From contig CAWIYY010000012.1 in assembly GCA_963840435.1 (NCBI GenBank), positions 62,001 through 126,000 on the forward strand: a stretch of 64,000 nt of DNA. The letters run 5' to 3'. The position numbers and the translations under genes were made by a program. How positions within the stretch are numbered: the first letter of the stretch is position 1; every line of letters starts with the position of its first letter. The stretch comes from Bog-473 sp963840435. GTDB taxonomy: Bacteria; Actinomycetota; Acidimicrobiia; Acidimicrobiales; RAAP-2. Shown one piece after another: positions 43,203 through 52,065 of this stretch. The notes under the pieces are model-generated. The model was not told the origin of the DNA. It made no database searches and saw nothing but the letters and a program-made list of their open reading frames with translations.

Positions 43203-44389
43203 GCGGGGTGGTCGTCCTCGACCTCGGCCAGTACCTGGCCGGGCCCTTCGCCCCGATGCTGCTGGCGGACTTGGGAGCCGAGGTCATCAAGGTGGAGCCC
43301 GTGCGCGGTGACGGCATGCGGATGGCCGGCATGCCGTTCGTCGGGTGCCAGCGCGGCAAGCTCGATATCGCCGTCGACGTCAAGTCCCCCGAGGGGCTCG
43401 AAACCGTGATGCGCCTGGCCGAGATTGCCGATGTGATCCATCACAACATGACGAAAGGGACCGCAGCGCGCCTGGGGATCGACTACGAAGCGCTCAAGGC
43501 GCGCAACCCGGACCTTGTCCACTGCAACACCTACGCCTACGGTGCTGAGGGTCCACTGTCGGAGTTCGGGGGGCTCGACCCGCTCTACCAGGCCGCATGC
43601 GGCCTCGAGTTCGAGGCGGGTCCGGTGCCCGCGGGCAACGCACCCCTGTATCTCCGGTTCGGGATGACCGACACGGCCAACGCCATGGTGTCCGCCGTCG
43701 GGGTGCTCGCCGCCCTGTACCACCAGCGTCGAACTGGCGAGGGACAGGATCTGTGGACCTCACTCCTCAACGGTGCGGCCGTCTTCGGTTCCGACGTGTT
43801 CCTCGTCGAGGGTCAGCCCGGACCGGTTCGTCCCGGACTCGACGCCGGCCAAATGGGGGTCTCGCCCTGCTGCCGGTTGTACGGGACCCAGGAGGGGTGG
43901 CTCCAGGTTGCGGCATTCGCGCCAGGTCAATGGGCGCAGCTCTGCCGTCAGGTGGGCTGCCCTGACCTGGAGCGCTACGGGACGTTCGAGGCGCGGGTGG
44001 CAGCCCGGCTGGAGATCGAGTCGGCGCTTGAACCGCGGTTCCTGACGCGGACGGCCGTGGCCTGGTACCACGTTCTCGCTGACGCGGGTGTGGACGCGGA
44101 GGTCTCGGTCGACACCAACGACGGGGAGGCCGCGCTCCACGACGCCGATAACGAACGTCTCGGCCTCGTTGTCGAGTATCCCCACCCCATCCTTGGACAG
44201 CTGCGCCAGTTCGGCACGCTGATCGACTTCTCGGAGTCTCCGACCGGCCCGTACAGTGCTCCGCCTCTGGTGGGAGAGCACACCCGGCTCATCATGGAAC
44301 GCCTCGGCTACTCCACCGAGGAGATCGAGGACATGCTGACCCGGGGAATCGTGTACCAGCCGGCCGACGACTATCGCTGGACGCTCTGA
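43190..44389 (+). CDS. CaiB/BaiF-family CoA-transferase (second of a pair)
   Basis: 399 residues with the same family marks: GPLSGVVVLDLGQYLAGPFA, LLADLGAEVIKVEPVRGDGM, DVKSPEGLETVMRLAEIADV and TGEGQDLWTSLLNGAAVFGS. It begins at GTG 43190, inside the end of the first transferase gene. The expected catalytic Asp position reads HHNMTKGTAARLG; the Asp of the usual NFRPG loop region is replaced, so this subunit may depend on its partner for activity. Confidence 0.88.
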   Translation: MGPLSGVVVLDLGQYLAGPFAPMLLADLGAEVIKVEPVRGDGMRMAGMPFVGCQRGKLDIAVDVKSPEGLETVMRLAEIADVIHHNMTKGTAARLGIDYEALKARNPDLVHCNTYAYGAEGPLSEFGGLDPLYQAACGLEFEAGPVPAGNAPLYLRFGMTDTANAMVSAVGVLAALYHQRRTGEGQDLWTSLLNGAAVFGSDVFLVEGQPGPVRPGLDAGQMGVSPCCRLYGTQEGWLQVAAFAPGQWAQLCRQVGCPDLERYGTFEARVAARLEIESALEPRFLTRTAVAWYHVLADAGVDAEVSVDTNDGEAALHDADNERLGLVVEYPHPILGQLRQFGTLIDFSESPTGPYSAPPLVGEHTRLIMERLGYSTEEIEDMLTRGIVYQPADDYRWTL

Positions 44390-44408
44390 GCGGTCCGGAG
44401 CCCGAGCC

Positions 44409-45347
44409 TCACTTGATCTTGAAAGGTACCGTTTCCGCCGTCAAGAGCGGGAAGTCGAAGACCTTCAGCAACTGGGACACGGTGATCGTGGAGCCCGGTG
44501 TGGGTTGTGGAACGGTAAAGCCGCCACTCAGAGACGGTGGTGTGAAGACCCCGTTGACGTACGAGGCCGGCGTCACGGTGGCGGTGGAAGCCACCAGCTC
44601 CTTCGTTTTCCCCGCCCCGAAGGTCACACTCACCGTGGGCGGGGTGGCACTTCCGCCCAGCAAGCCCTCGAGCGCCCCCAAGGTTCCCACCCACCAGTAG
44701 GTGGTGTGACCTGACGCATCAGTGACGTTCACCGTTTGCCCAGGCTTGCCCTTGCTCTTCGACAGGGCCAAGGTCGGGTTCTGCGGGAAGAGGGACTCAC
44801 CGGTCCACTGCATCACCGCGCTCCCGGCGCCCACGGGGGTGAAGCTCGTCAGGTCGATCATGGCCAGCGCGCAACCGATCAGACCTGAATTGAACTCCTG
44901 GGTCGACGGCGGGCACGTGGCATCTGCGTCAGACGGCTGGGAGCTGGGGACCGTCCAGTCGTAGTTGAGGTCCCCGTTGAGGTCGGAGAAGGGGAAGGCC
45001 AGGGCGCTGGTGTTGATCTCCCCGAGCGCGTCCAGTGCCCCCAGGAGCCCCGACACCGAGGTGATGCCGCCGGACAGGGCGGCCTTGGCCTTCGGGTCGA
45101 TCCCTGCCAGAAGGCTGGCCTCGGCGAGGAGATAGGGGTGGAGGGGCGGCAGGCCGGTGCAGCTGATGTCGATCACCTTCCCGCTGCTGACGCCCGCGAT
45201 GATCGGCACGTCACTCTTGTTGAACGTACACGCCGGCGTTGCGGTCGCCGCCCCGGAGGCGGTTGCTCCGGCGGTCGACACCAGGGTCACCGTGGAGGCG
45301 AACAACAGGAAGACACCCAGGGTTGAAGCAATCCTGTGGCGGATCAT
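44409..45347 (-). CDS. secreted protein of unknown function
   Basis: 312 residues with a signal peptide (IASTLGVFLLFASTVTLVST, cut near ATASGA) and a Thr/Ser-rich beta-type mature part. Two Cys near the start (TPACTFN, DISCTGL) and two in the middle (DATCPPST, LIGCALAM) could form disulfides. AAAGGAG stands six bases before ATG 45347. I do not recognise the family. It is convergent with the CoA-transferases. Confidence 0.75.
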   Translation of the reverse strand: MIRHRIASTLGVFLLFASTVTLVSTAGATASGAATATPACTFNKSDVPIIAGVSSGKVIDISCTGLPPLHPYLLAEASLLAGIDPKAKAALSGGITSVSGLLGALDALGEINTSALAFPFSDLNGDLNYDWTVPSSQPSDADATCPPSTQEFNSGLIGCALAMIDLTSFTPVGAGSAVMQWTGESLFPQNPTLALSKSKGKPGQTVNVTDASGHTTYWWVGTLGALEGLLGGSATPPTVSVTFGAGKTKELVASTATVTPASYVNGVFTPPSLSGGFTVPQPTPGSTITVSQLLKVFDFPLLTAETVPFKIK

Positions 45348-45669
45348 CGGAGACTCCTTTGCATCGTGCGGCCCCGGATGGCAAGCCCTCCCCACTCCGT
45401 CCCGCAAGTTGTGGTCGCTACGGTCCGGAAGGGGACCGCCACCCCTATGTCTACCCGGGTCTCGGGGAGCCAAACAAAGCCAGCTCCGGGCGGGAGGCAC
45501 AGGAGGGCCCTGGCCAGCGAACTCGGGTCGCCGAGCCAGCAGCCCGGATCGTGGGGTCCTGGCTGTTTCGGCCCGCGTTGGCCAGAGTGGGGTGCACACC
45601 CGGACTCGGCGACCAGGGCCGGTCCCGTCATAGGCGAGGACCCGGACAAGAGCAAAGGAGAACGAGCAC
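45348..45669. other. intergenic, divergent region
   Basis: 322 bases between divergent genes. A minus-strand frame overlapping the secreted gene start is shadow. AAAGGAG at about 45655-45661 belongs to the SDR gene. No promoter boxes are certain. Confidence 0.4.
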
Positions 45670-46356
45670 ATGACCGTGACGCTCATCACCGGGGCCAACA
45701 AGGGGCTCGGGCGCGAGACCGCTCGCCGTCTCATTGAGAAGGGGCAGACCGTCTACGTCGGGTCCCGCAGTGTCGGGCGCGGAGAGGCGGCGGCGTCAGA
45801 GCTCGGCGGTCAATTCGTGCAGCTCGACGTGACCGACGACGAGTCGGTCGCGGCTGCCATGCGTGTCATCAGCGACCAGGAGGGACAACTCGACGTCCTC
45901 GTCAACAACGCGGGGATCAGCGCCCAGGCGGACGTCGACGGCCCGACCGCGCTGAAGGTGTTCGACACCAACGCGGTCGGAATCGTCCGTGTGACGCAGG
46001 CGGCGTTGCTGTTGTTGCACAGGTCGGACAATCCGGTGGTGGTCAACGTGTCCAGCGCGCTCGGCTCCTTCTGGGCCGTGACGAATCCGGAACGGCGCCA
46101 ATTCCACTTTCCTTCGATCATCTACGGCGCGAGCAAAGCCGCCGTCTCGATGCTCACCGTCCAGTACGCCAAGGCGCATCCCGAAATCAAGTTCAACGCG
46201 GTCGAGCCGGGCTTCACCGCCACTGACCTCACTCCCATGAGTGGTGCCGGGCAACCGGTCGAGCAGGGGGCAGAAGTGATCGTGCGCATGGCCACCATCG
46301 GCCCGGACGGCCCCACCGGAACCTTCCAGGAGGGTGAAGAAGAGCTTGCCTGGTAG
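45670..46356 (+). CDS. SDR-family oxidoreductase
   Basis: 228 residues: LITGANKGLGRETARRLIEK, LDVLVNNAGI, NVSSALGS and YGASKAAVSML (Tyr-x3-Lys). The C-terminus is short, as in carbonyl-reductase-like SDRs. AAAGGAG precedes ATG 45670. It is a stand-alone gene between the secreted protein and the DNA ligase. Confidence 0.9.
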   Translation: MTVTLITGANKGLGRETARRLIEKGQTVYVGSRSVGRGEAAASELGGQFVQLDVTDDESVAAAMRVISDQEGQLDVLVNNAGISAQADVDGPTALKVFDTNAVGIVRVTQAALLLLHRSDNPVVVNVSSALGSFWAVTNPERRQFHFPSIIYGASKAAVSMLTVQYAKAHPEIKFNAVEPGFTATDLTPMSGAGQPVEQGAEVIVRMATIGPDGPTGTFQEGEEELAW

Positions 46357-46428
46357 GTGCACCGCTCTCTGACGTGCCCAGAGTCGGCAGGCGCTCTTGT
46401 GGGCTGTCCGCCGTGAAACGCTAGTGCC

Positions 46429-47367
46429 ATGGTGATCCCGATCATGCTGGCCACGTTGACCGATCGTCGGGCCTTCGGCGACGAGTGGCTCCTCGAGCGC
46501 AAGTTCGACGGCGAGCGGTGCGTGGCACGCAAACTGGCCGACGACGTGCACCTCGAGTCTCGTGCCGGCCAGGATCTCACCTCCACCTACCCCGAAGTCC
46601 GTGACGCCGTGGCGGCGCAGCCGGCCCGTGACCTCCTGCTCGACGGCGAGGTTGTGGCCTACGACGGTGACCAGACGTCGTTTACCCGGCTGCAGCAGCG
46701 TCTCGGGGTGGCCAGGCCGTCGCCCGAGCAGGTGGCCACGGTGCCGGTCGTCTATTGCGTCTTCGACCTCCTGGAGGTCGACGGGGAAGATCTGACCGCC
46801 CGGCCATTGGTCGAGCGCCGTGCCCGGCTCACCGGCCTGCTTCGGCCCAGCCCGGCCTTGGAGCACGCCGAGGCCTGGCGGGAGGACTCGGAGCTCCGGT
46901 TCGCCCAGGCCTGCCGGGCAGGCTGGGAGGGGCTTATCGCGAAGCGTGCCGACTCGGCCTATGTCGCCGGTCGCTCGAAGGACTGGTTGAAGTTGAAGTG
47001 TGTCTGGGAGCAGGAGTTCGTCATCGGTGGGTACACCGATCCCTCCGGCAGCCGCACTGACTTTGGGGCCTTGCTCGTCGGTTACTACGAGCAGGGGTCG
47101 CTCCGGTACGCCGGGAAGGTCGGCACCGGATACACCAGGGCGGTTCTGCACGACCTCGGTCTCCGGTTACGCAAGCTCGAGACTGCTGAGCCGGCGTTTG
47201 TCGGCGTTCGACCCATTCCCCGCGGCACGCACTGGACGAAGCCGGAGCTCGTCGCCCAAATCGGGTTCGCCGAATGGACGATCGACGCTCGGTTGCGCCA
47301 ACCGCGCTTCCTCGGGCTCCGGGCCGACAAGAGTCCCGCCGAGGTCGTCCGCGAACGGCCCCAGTGA
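46429..47367 (+). CDS. stand-alone ATP-dependent DNA ligase (LigC-like)
   Basis: 312 residues with the nucleotidyl-transferase core: adenylated Lys K25 in ERKFDGER, DLLLDGEVVAYDGDQTSFTR, VYCVFDLLEVDGEDL, EGLIAKRADSAYVAGRSKDW and KLKCVWEQEFVIGGYTDP, then an OB-fold end. It lacks the polymerase and nuclease parts of LigD, matching LigC-type ligases that work in excision repair or end joining. No Ku gene is near. Confidence 0.9.
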   Translation: MVIPIMLATLTDRRAFGDEWLLERKFDGERCVARKLADDVHLESRAGQDLTSTYPEVRDAVAAQPARDLLLDGEVVAYDGDQTSFTRLQQRLGVARPSPEQVATVPVVYCVFDLLEVDGEDLTARPLVERRARLTGLLRPSPALEHAEAWREDSELRFAQACRAGWEGLIAKRADSAYVAGRSKDWLKLKCVWEQEFVIGGYTDPSGSRTDFGALLVGYYEQGSLRYAGKVGTGYTRAVLHDLGLRLRKLETAEPAFVGVRPIPRGTHWTKPELVAQIGFAEWTIDARLRQPRFLGLRADKSPAEVVRERPQ

Positions 47368-47412
47368 ACAAGCGCCGCAGGCCGCGCCCCATGGCGGCAC
47401 CGACGGTGCCCG

Positions 47413-48891
47413 CTACGACGAGCGGGAGGGCTCGCCGTTCAAAATGACCGTCTTGGTCTCGAGGAACGGCAGCAGCCCCTCGGTCCCGCCTTCCCGGCCC
47501 ATGCCCGATTGCTTGAAGCCGCCGAACGCCATCCCGAAGTCGGTGCGGAACGCGTTGTGCCCGACCGTGCCGGCCCGCAGCTGACCGGCCACCTGTCGTG
47601 CTCGGTCGACGTCGTTGGTGAAGACGGAGGAGTTGAGGCCGTAGATCGTGTCGTTGGCGAGCGCGACCGCGTGCTCCTCGTTGTCGGCCGGAATCACGCT
47701 GAGCACCGGTCCGAAGATCTCCTCGCGGGCGATCGTCGCGTGGTTGTCGACGTTGCCGAAGACGGTGGGTTCGATGTAGTAGCCCCGCTCGAGGTCCTTG
47801 GGTCGGCCGCCGCCCGTCGCCAGTGTTGCTCCCTCCGCGATGCCCTTGGCGATGTAGCCCTCGACGCGGTCACGCTGGCGGTTCATGGCCAGTGGTCCCA
47901 TCTGGGTCTGCGGATCGAAGGGGTCGCCGACCTTGACTTGGGAGAAGGTGCCGGCCAGGGCGTCGACCAGCTCGTCGTGGCGGGAGCGGCTGACGATGAT
48001 GCGGGTCAGCGACGAGCAGACCTGTCCCGAGAGGAAGCACTCAGCGCCCGAGATGGCGCTGGCCGCTTCCTGCAGGTCGATGTCGTCGAGTACCACGGCG
48101 GCCGACTTCCCACCGAGCTCGAGGGTGCAGCGGGCGATCCGCTCTCCGCAGAGGGAGGCGATGCGACGACCCGCGGCCGTTGAACCGGTGAACGTGATCT
48201 TGTCGATCCCGGGGTTGCGGACCAGAAGCTCGGAGACCTCACGGTCTGCCGTCACCACGTTGAGGACGCCGGGCGGCAAGCCGATCGCCTCGGCGATCTC
48301 GGCGAACAGGTAGGCGTCGCCCGGAGCCTCGGGAGAGGACTTGAGGACGACGGTGCACCCGGCGATCAGTGCAGGAGCGATCTTGTACGTGATGAGGCTG
48401 AGGGGTGCGTTCCACGGGATGATCGCTCCGACCACACCGACCGGCTCACGGACCAGGAGGCCGTACTCGCCACCCATGGTCGGCTGCTTCTGCTCCTCGA
48501 AGGGGAAGGTCGAGGCCAGGCCCGCGTAGTAGTCGAAGACTCCCGCCATCCCGCCGGCTGTGTACTGGGCGAAGAGGAAGAGGGCGCCGGATTCGCGCGG
48601 CCAGAGTTGGCCGGCCACGTCGGCCTTGCCCCGCAGGCCTTCACCCATCGCCCGCAGGTACTCCGCTCGCTCGGCGTGCGACATCCGCGGCCAGGGTCCC
48701 AGGTCGAAGGCCTGGCGGGCGGCATCGACCGCCCGGGCCATGTCGGCCTCCCGAGCTTCGGGCACGCTGAAGTACGGCTGCTCGGTCGCCGAGTCGATGA
48801 CCTCGATGACATCGGAGGTCGAGGGCTCCACCCACGCTCCGCCGATGAAGAAACGGTCGCTGTGGCGGATCGGTACGGCAGTGTTCGTCAT
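47413..48891 (-). CDS. NAD(P)-dependent aldehyde dehydrogenase
   Basis: 492 residues of the ALDH superfamily: IIPWNAPLSLITYKIAPAL (cofactor site), ITFTGSTAAGRRIAS, general base E258 in ELGGKS and catalytic C292 in SGQVCSSLTRI, then EEIFGPVLSVI. It oxidises aldehydes to acids. It is divergent from the hydrolase at 49137. The specific aldehyde is unknown. Confidence 0.93.
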   Translation of the reverse strand: MTNTAVPIRHSDRFFIGGAWVEPSTSDVIEVIDSATEQPYFSVPEAREADMARAVDAARQAFDLGPWPRMSHAERAEYLRAMGEGLRGKADVAGQLWPRESGALFLFAQYTAGGMAGVFDYYAGLASTFPFEEQKQPTMGGEYGLLVREPVGVVGAIIPWNAPLSLITYKIAPALIAGCTVVLKSSPEAPGDAYLFAEIAEAIGLPPGVLNVVTADREVSELLVRNPGIDKITFTGSTAAGRRIASLCGERIARCTLELGGKSAAVVLDDIDLQEAASAISGAECFLSGQVCSSLTRIIVSRSRHDELVDALAGTFSQVKVGDPFDPQTQMGPLAMNRQRDRVEGYIAKGIAEGATLATGGGRPKDLERGYYIEPTVFGNVDNHATIAREEIFGPVLSVIPADNEEHAVALANDTIYGLNSSVFTNDVDRARQVAGQLRAGTVGHNAFRTDFGMAFGGFKQSGMGREGGTEGLLPFLETKTVILNGEPSRSS

Positions 48892-49136
48892 GGTTCGCGG
48901 TTCCTCGTGGTTGTGTGCGCTTTGCCGCAGAGATTAGAGGGAGTCCTGCTCCTCCGGTGTCGCTACTCGACTTCTGGCTTCGCGATCGAGGCCCGAGGCG
49001 CAGCGTGCGCCGGGCTGGACATGCCCGCCTCATGCCGCCAACCTGTCCCGGGGCACCGCGAGTCCTGATCCGGACCGAGGGGACGGGGATAGCCCGTGCG
49101 TCCTGAGCGCCCCGTCGCCGAGCAGGGGAGTGAGCA

Positions 49137-49910
49137 ATGACCGCAACGACGCAGACCGTGACCCTCGATGACGTGGGACCGGTCGAGGTGTCTCTCGATG
49201 TCGCCGGAGAAGGCCCGGCATTTTTGCTGCTCCATGGCGGTGGCGGGCCCGACACGATGTCCCGCTTTGGCCAGCGGCTGGCGGAGGCCTCGCCCGCCCG
49301 GACTCTCGTTCCCACCCACCCTGGCTTCGCTTCCACGGCGCGGCCCGAAGAGCTCGATTCCATTCGCCGCCTCGCCGCGCTCTATGGCGCGCTTCTCGAC
49401 GACCTGGACTTGAGCGACGTGACGGTCGTCGGGAACTCGATCGGAGGATGGATCACCGCCGAGCTGGCCCTCGCCACGTCGCCTCGCGTCAGTGACATCG
49501 TTCTCATCGACGCGGTTGGCATCGACGTCGCGGGCCACCCGGTCGCCGACTTCTTCACGATGGGCTACGACGAGTTCCTCGAGCGCGCCTTCCGGAATCC
49601 GGATCCCTTCCGGGTGGACCCGGCCAGTTTGGCGCCGGCCGCCCAGGCCGCGGCGGCGGCCAACCGGTCGGCCCTTGCCGTCTACACCGGTGGAGAGATG
49701 AACGATCCCACCCTCGCCGAGCGCCTCGGGGCGCTGCAGGTTCCGACGCTCGTGCTCTGGGGCGACAGCGACGGCATCGCCTCTCCCGAGTACGGGCGGG
49801 CGTACGCCGATCGGATCCCGACGGCCCGCTTCCAGCTTCTGCCTGGCGTTGGTCATCTTCCCCAAGTTGAGAACCCCGAGGCGGTGCTCCAGGCCATCGT
49901 GGACAGATGA
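49137..49910 (+). CDS. alpha/beta hydrolase with Ser nucleophile
   Basis: 257 residues: LLLHGGGGPDTMSRFGQRLA, VVGNSIGGWITAELALA (nucleophile S101), VLWGDSDGIASPEYG and GVGHLPQVENPE (catalytic His). Esterase, lactonase or C-C hydrolase activity is possible. GGGGAG before ATG 49137. It stands before the zinc-finger gene at 49981 (70 bases). Confidence 0.88.
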   Translation: MTATTQTVTLDDVGPVEVSLDVAGEGPAFLLLHGGGGPDTMSRFGQRLAEASPARTLVPTHPGFASTARPEELDSIRRLAALYGALLDDLDLSDVTVVGNSIGGWITAELALATSPRVSDIVLIDAVGIDVAGHPVADFFTMGYDEFLERAFRNPDPFRVDPASLAPAAQAAAAANRSALAVYTGGEMNDPTLAERLGALQVPTLVLWGDSDGIASPEYGRAYADRIPTARFQLLPGVGHLPQVENPEAVLQAIVDR

Positions 49911-49980
49911 TCGTCACGGCCGTACGCCTCCAATGCTCGGTCCTCTACCCTTTGATCGACCCGTAGCAGGAGGTGCTGAC

Positions 49981-50331
49981 ATGGCGAACCCCATCGATCC
50001 AGAGGTTCCACCGAGCGGGACCGGGTGCGTGGAATGTCTCGAGGCCCAAGGATGGTGGCTCCACCTCCGACGGTGTACCGAGTGCGGCCACATCGGATGC
50101 TGCGACCAGTCGCTCGCCAAGCACGCCACCGCCCATGCGAAGTCGTCAGGCCACCCCGTGATCCGGAGCTTCGAGCCGGGAGAGGACTGGTTCTGGAACT
50201 ACCAGACGAACGACTACGAGGACGGGCCTCGCCTGGCGCCTCCGCTGCACCATCCGCTCGACCAACCCGTGCCCGGACCGGCCGGACGGGTCCCCGCCGA
50301 CTGGCAGGAGCGCTTGATGGAGTCCTCTTGA
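49981..50331 (+). CDS. UBP-type zinc-finger protein
   Basis: 116 residues. Cys and His residues C16, C19, C32, C35, C40, H48, H52 and H58 match the UBP zinc finger that in eukaryotes binds ubiquitin C-termini (GCVECLEAQGWWLHLRRCTE, CGHIGCCDQS, HATAHAKSSGHPV). Bacterial copies are common in actinobacteria and have unknown partners. AGGAGG before ATG 49981. The tail (DWFWNYQTNDY...) is conserved in these proteins. Confidence 0.88.
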   Translation: MANPIDPEVPPSGTGCVECLEAQGWWLHLRRCTECGHIGCCDQSLAKHATAHAKSSGHPVIRSFEPGEDWFWNYQTNDYEDGPRLAPPLHHPLDQPVPGPAGRVPADWQERLMESS

Positions 50332-50377
50332 TGGAGCCTGACGACGCAGAGGGGGAGGCCGACCGGGGCCGACGGCC

Positions 50378-50947
50378 TTACGCGCGCAGTCGCCCCTCGA
50401 GCTTCCGGCTGTCGAAGAGGATCCTCGAGTCGAGTGGGTCGCCGTTGAGCCACGCAGCCGGCGTGCCCTGCGGATCCTCTGTCTGGTAGCGGCTTTCTTG
50501 CTGGCGGACCCAGCGCTCGTAGCGAGCCTCTTGGACACCCGACACGAAGTCCTGACCGGTCAATCCCTGCTGGGCGCCGAGACGCACCAGGTCCTCCGTC
50601 GTGAATCCCCCCGTTCCCTCGGGGGGCTGGGCGGCGAACAGCGCACGACGGAGTTGATCGAAGCCGCCGGCCTCTGCGGCGAGGGCCAGCGCATTGTCCG
50701 CTCTCACGGACTCAGGGCCCAAGAAGGAGCGCATGCGGTATTCGACGGCCAGCTCGCCGGCCACCGCCACCGCCGCGATCAGCGCTCCGTTGAGCTCTTC
50801 GAATTCCCGGCAGTACGGGCATTGCGGGTCCTCGAAGAGAACCATGCCCTTGGGCGCGTTGGCCCGACCCACCAGAACTCCGCCCTCTGAGGTATGCCCG
50901 GCCGGCGTGGCCAAGGGATCGTTCGCGTGCACATCGTTCGCATTCAT
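50378..50947 (-). CDS. DsbA-family thioredoxin-fold protein
   Basis: 189 residues with a CPYC active site (C43/C46, VLFEDPQCPYCREFEELNGA), the DsbA helical insert and a cis-Pro loop near GTPAAWLNGDPL. No signal peptide, so it should be cytosolic, as with DsbA-like proteins of the Frn2/SCO family. It lies downstream of the Ohr gene's region on the opposite side of 51 kb, both leftward, and is consistent with thiol stress defence. Confidence 0.86.
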   Translation of the reverse strand: MNANDVHANDPLATPAGHTSEGGVLVGRANAPKGMVLFEDPQCPYCREFEELNGALIAAVAVAGELAVEYRMRSFLGPESVRADNALALAAEAGGFDQLRRALFAAQPPEGTGGFTTEDLVRLGAQQGLTGQDFVSGVQEARYERWVRQQESRYQTEDPQGTPAAWLNGDPLDSRILFDSRKLEGRLRA

Positions 50948-50976
50948 GCGTCCTCCACGTCATCGGGCCGGACGGC

Positions 50977-51435
50977 TCAGTTCTGGCCGGGCCCGGCCGC
51001 CGGGACGAGGTGGCCGTTGGCCTTCAGGACCACCTCGACGTTGCCACGGGTTGCATTCGAGTAGGGGCAGACTTCGTGGGCTGCGGCCACGATCGACATG
51101 GCGCGCTCGGGGTCGTCGATGCCCGGAAGCGAGACGTCGAGCCCGACGGCCACGGTGAATCCACGGTTCTCGGTGGTGATCAGGCTGACCTCTGAGTCGA
51201 TGGCGACCGACCCGAGTTCGACGTGTTCCCGCCGCCCGACAACGCCCAGTGCGCCCTCGAAGCAGGCGGCGTAGCCCACGGCGAACAGCTGTTCTGGGTT
51301 CGTCCCCCCACCGTCGCCCCCCATCTCGACCGGCGTACGCAACTGGACGTCCAGCGCTCCGTCGCTGGTCACCCCGTGACCCTGGTCCCGGCCACCGACC
51401 ACGTGGGCCTGGGCCGTATAGAGCGATTTGGCCAT
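50977..51435 (-). CDS. ohr: organic hydroperoxide resistance protein (Ohr)
   Basis: 152 residues of the Ohr class: C58 in GYAACFEGAL and C123 in HEVCPYSNATRGN are the peroxidatic and resolving cysteines, with TNPEQLFAVGYAACF the family signature. It reduces organic peroxides with lipoyl or similar thiols. AAGGAG before ATG 51435. It is the first gene before the DsbA-like gene (29 bases), and divergent from the OsmC gene. Confidence 0.9.
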   Translation of the reverse strand: MAKSLYTAQAHVVGGRDQGHGVTSDGALDVQLRTPVEMGGDGGGTNPEQLFAVGYAACFEGALGVVGRREHVELGSVAIDSEVSLITTENRGFTVAVGLDVSLPGIDDPERAMSIVAAAHEVCPYSNATRGNVEVVLKANGHLVPAAGPGQN

Positions 51436-51639
51436 TTCCGTCTCCTTCCGAGTGTCCGCTGTCGCGACGCTATCGGCTGGTCCCTCCCGAACCACCGGCT
51501 CCTCGTTCGAACGGCGTCCGGCCGGCCCGCGGTGCACCGGTCCGCCGCCCGTCACGAATGCGGCCCCCCGAGCCGCGCCGGATCGGTCCGGGACCGACTA
51601 GAACCGAAGCCAATCTCGGCAGTGACCAAGGAGGCAGAC

Positions 51640-52065
51640 ATGCCGGCAAAGGGCAGTGCGGAATGGAAGGGTGACGTGCCCTCGGGGAGCGGGACGTTCA
51701 CGGCGGGCGACACCATTCATGGGGGGTACACCTACAAATCGCGCTTCGAGGACGGACCCGGTTCGAATCCCGAACAACTGATCGCCGCCGCCCATGCGGC
51801 CTGCTTCTCCATGGCGCTCTCCAACATCTTGGCCCAGGCCGGCAACCCGCCCGATTCCGTGCACACCGACGCAACGGTCACGCTGCGCCCCGTCGACGGC
51901 GCTCCGACCATCACCAAGATCGATCTGGTCACCGTGGGCCGGGTGCCCGGCATCGACCAGGCCACCTTTGCCGAGCACGCTCGCACGGCCAAGGAGGGTT
52001 GCCCGGTGAGCCGTGCCCTGGCCGGCGTTCCCGAGATCACCCTCGACGCCACCCTGGCATCGTGA
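51640..52065 (+). CDS. osmC: OsmC-family peroxiredoxin
   Basis: 141 residues with C55 (AHAACFSMAL) and C121 (KEGCPVSRAL), the two cysteines of OsmC, a peroxidase close to Ohr. AAGGAGG lies before ATG 51640. Its stop overlaps the thiolase GTG by four bases (GTGA), so peroxide defence and thiolase are translated together. It is divergent from Ohr across 204 bases. Confidence 0.9.
   Translation: MPAKGSAEWKGDVPSGSGTFTAGDTIHGGYTYKSRFEDGPGSNPEQLIAAAHAACFSMALSNILAQAGNPPDSVHTDATVTLRPVDGAPTITKIDLVTVGRVPGIDQATFAEHARTAKEGCPVSRALAGVPEITLDATLAS

Noticed and set aside
51765..51785. tRNA-like T-arm GGTTCGAATCCCGAACA
   Set aside because: It is the codons of OsmC (SNPEQL); no acceptor or anticodon arms surround it.
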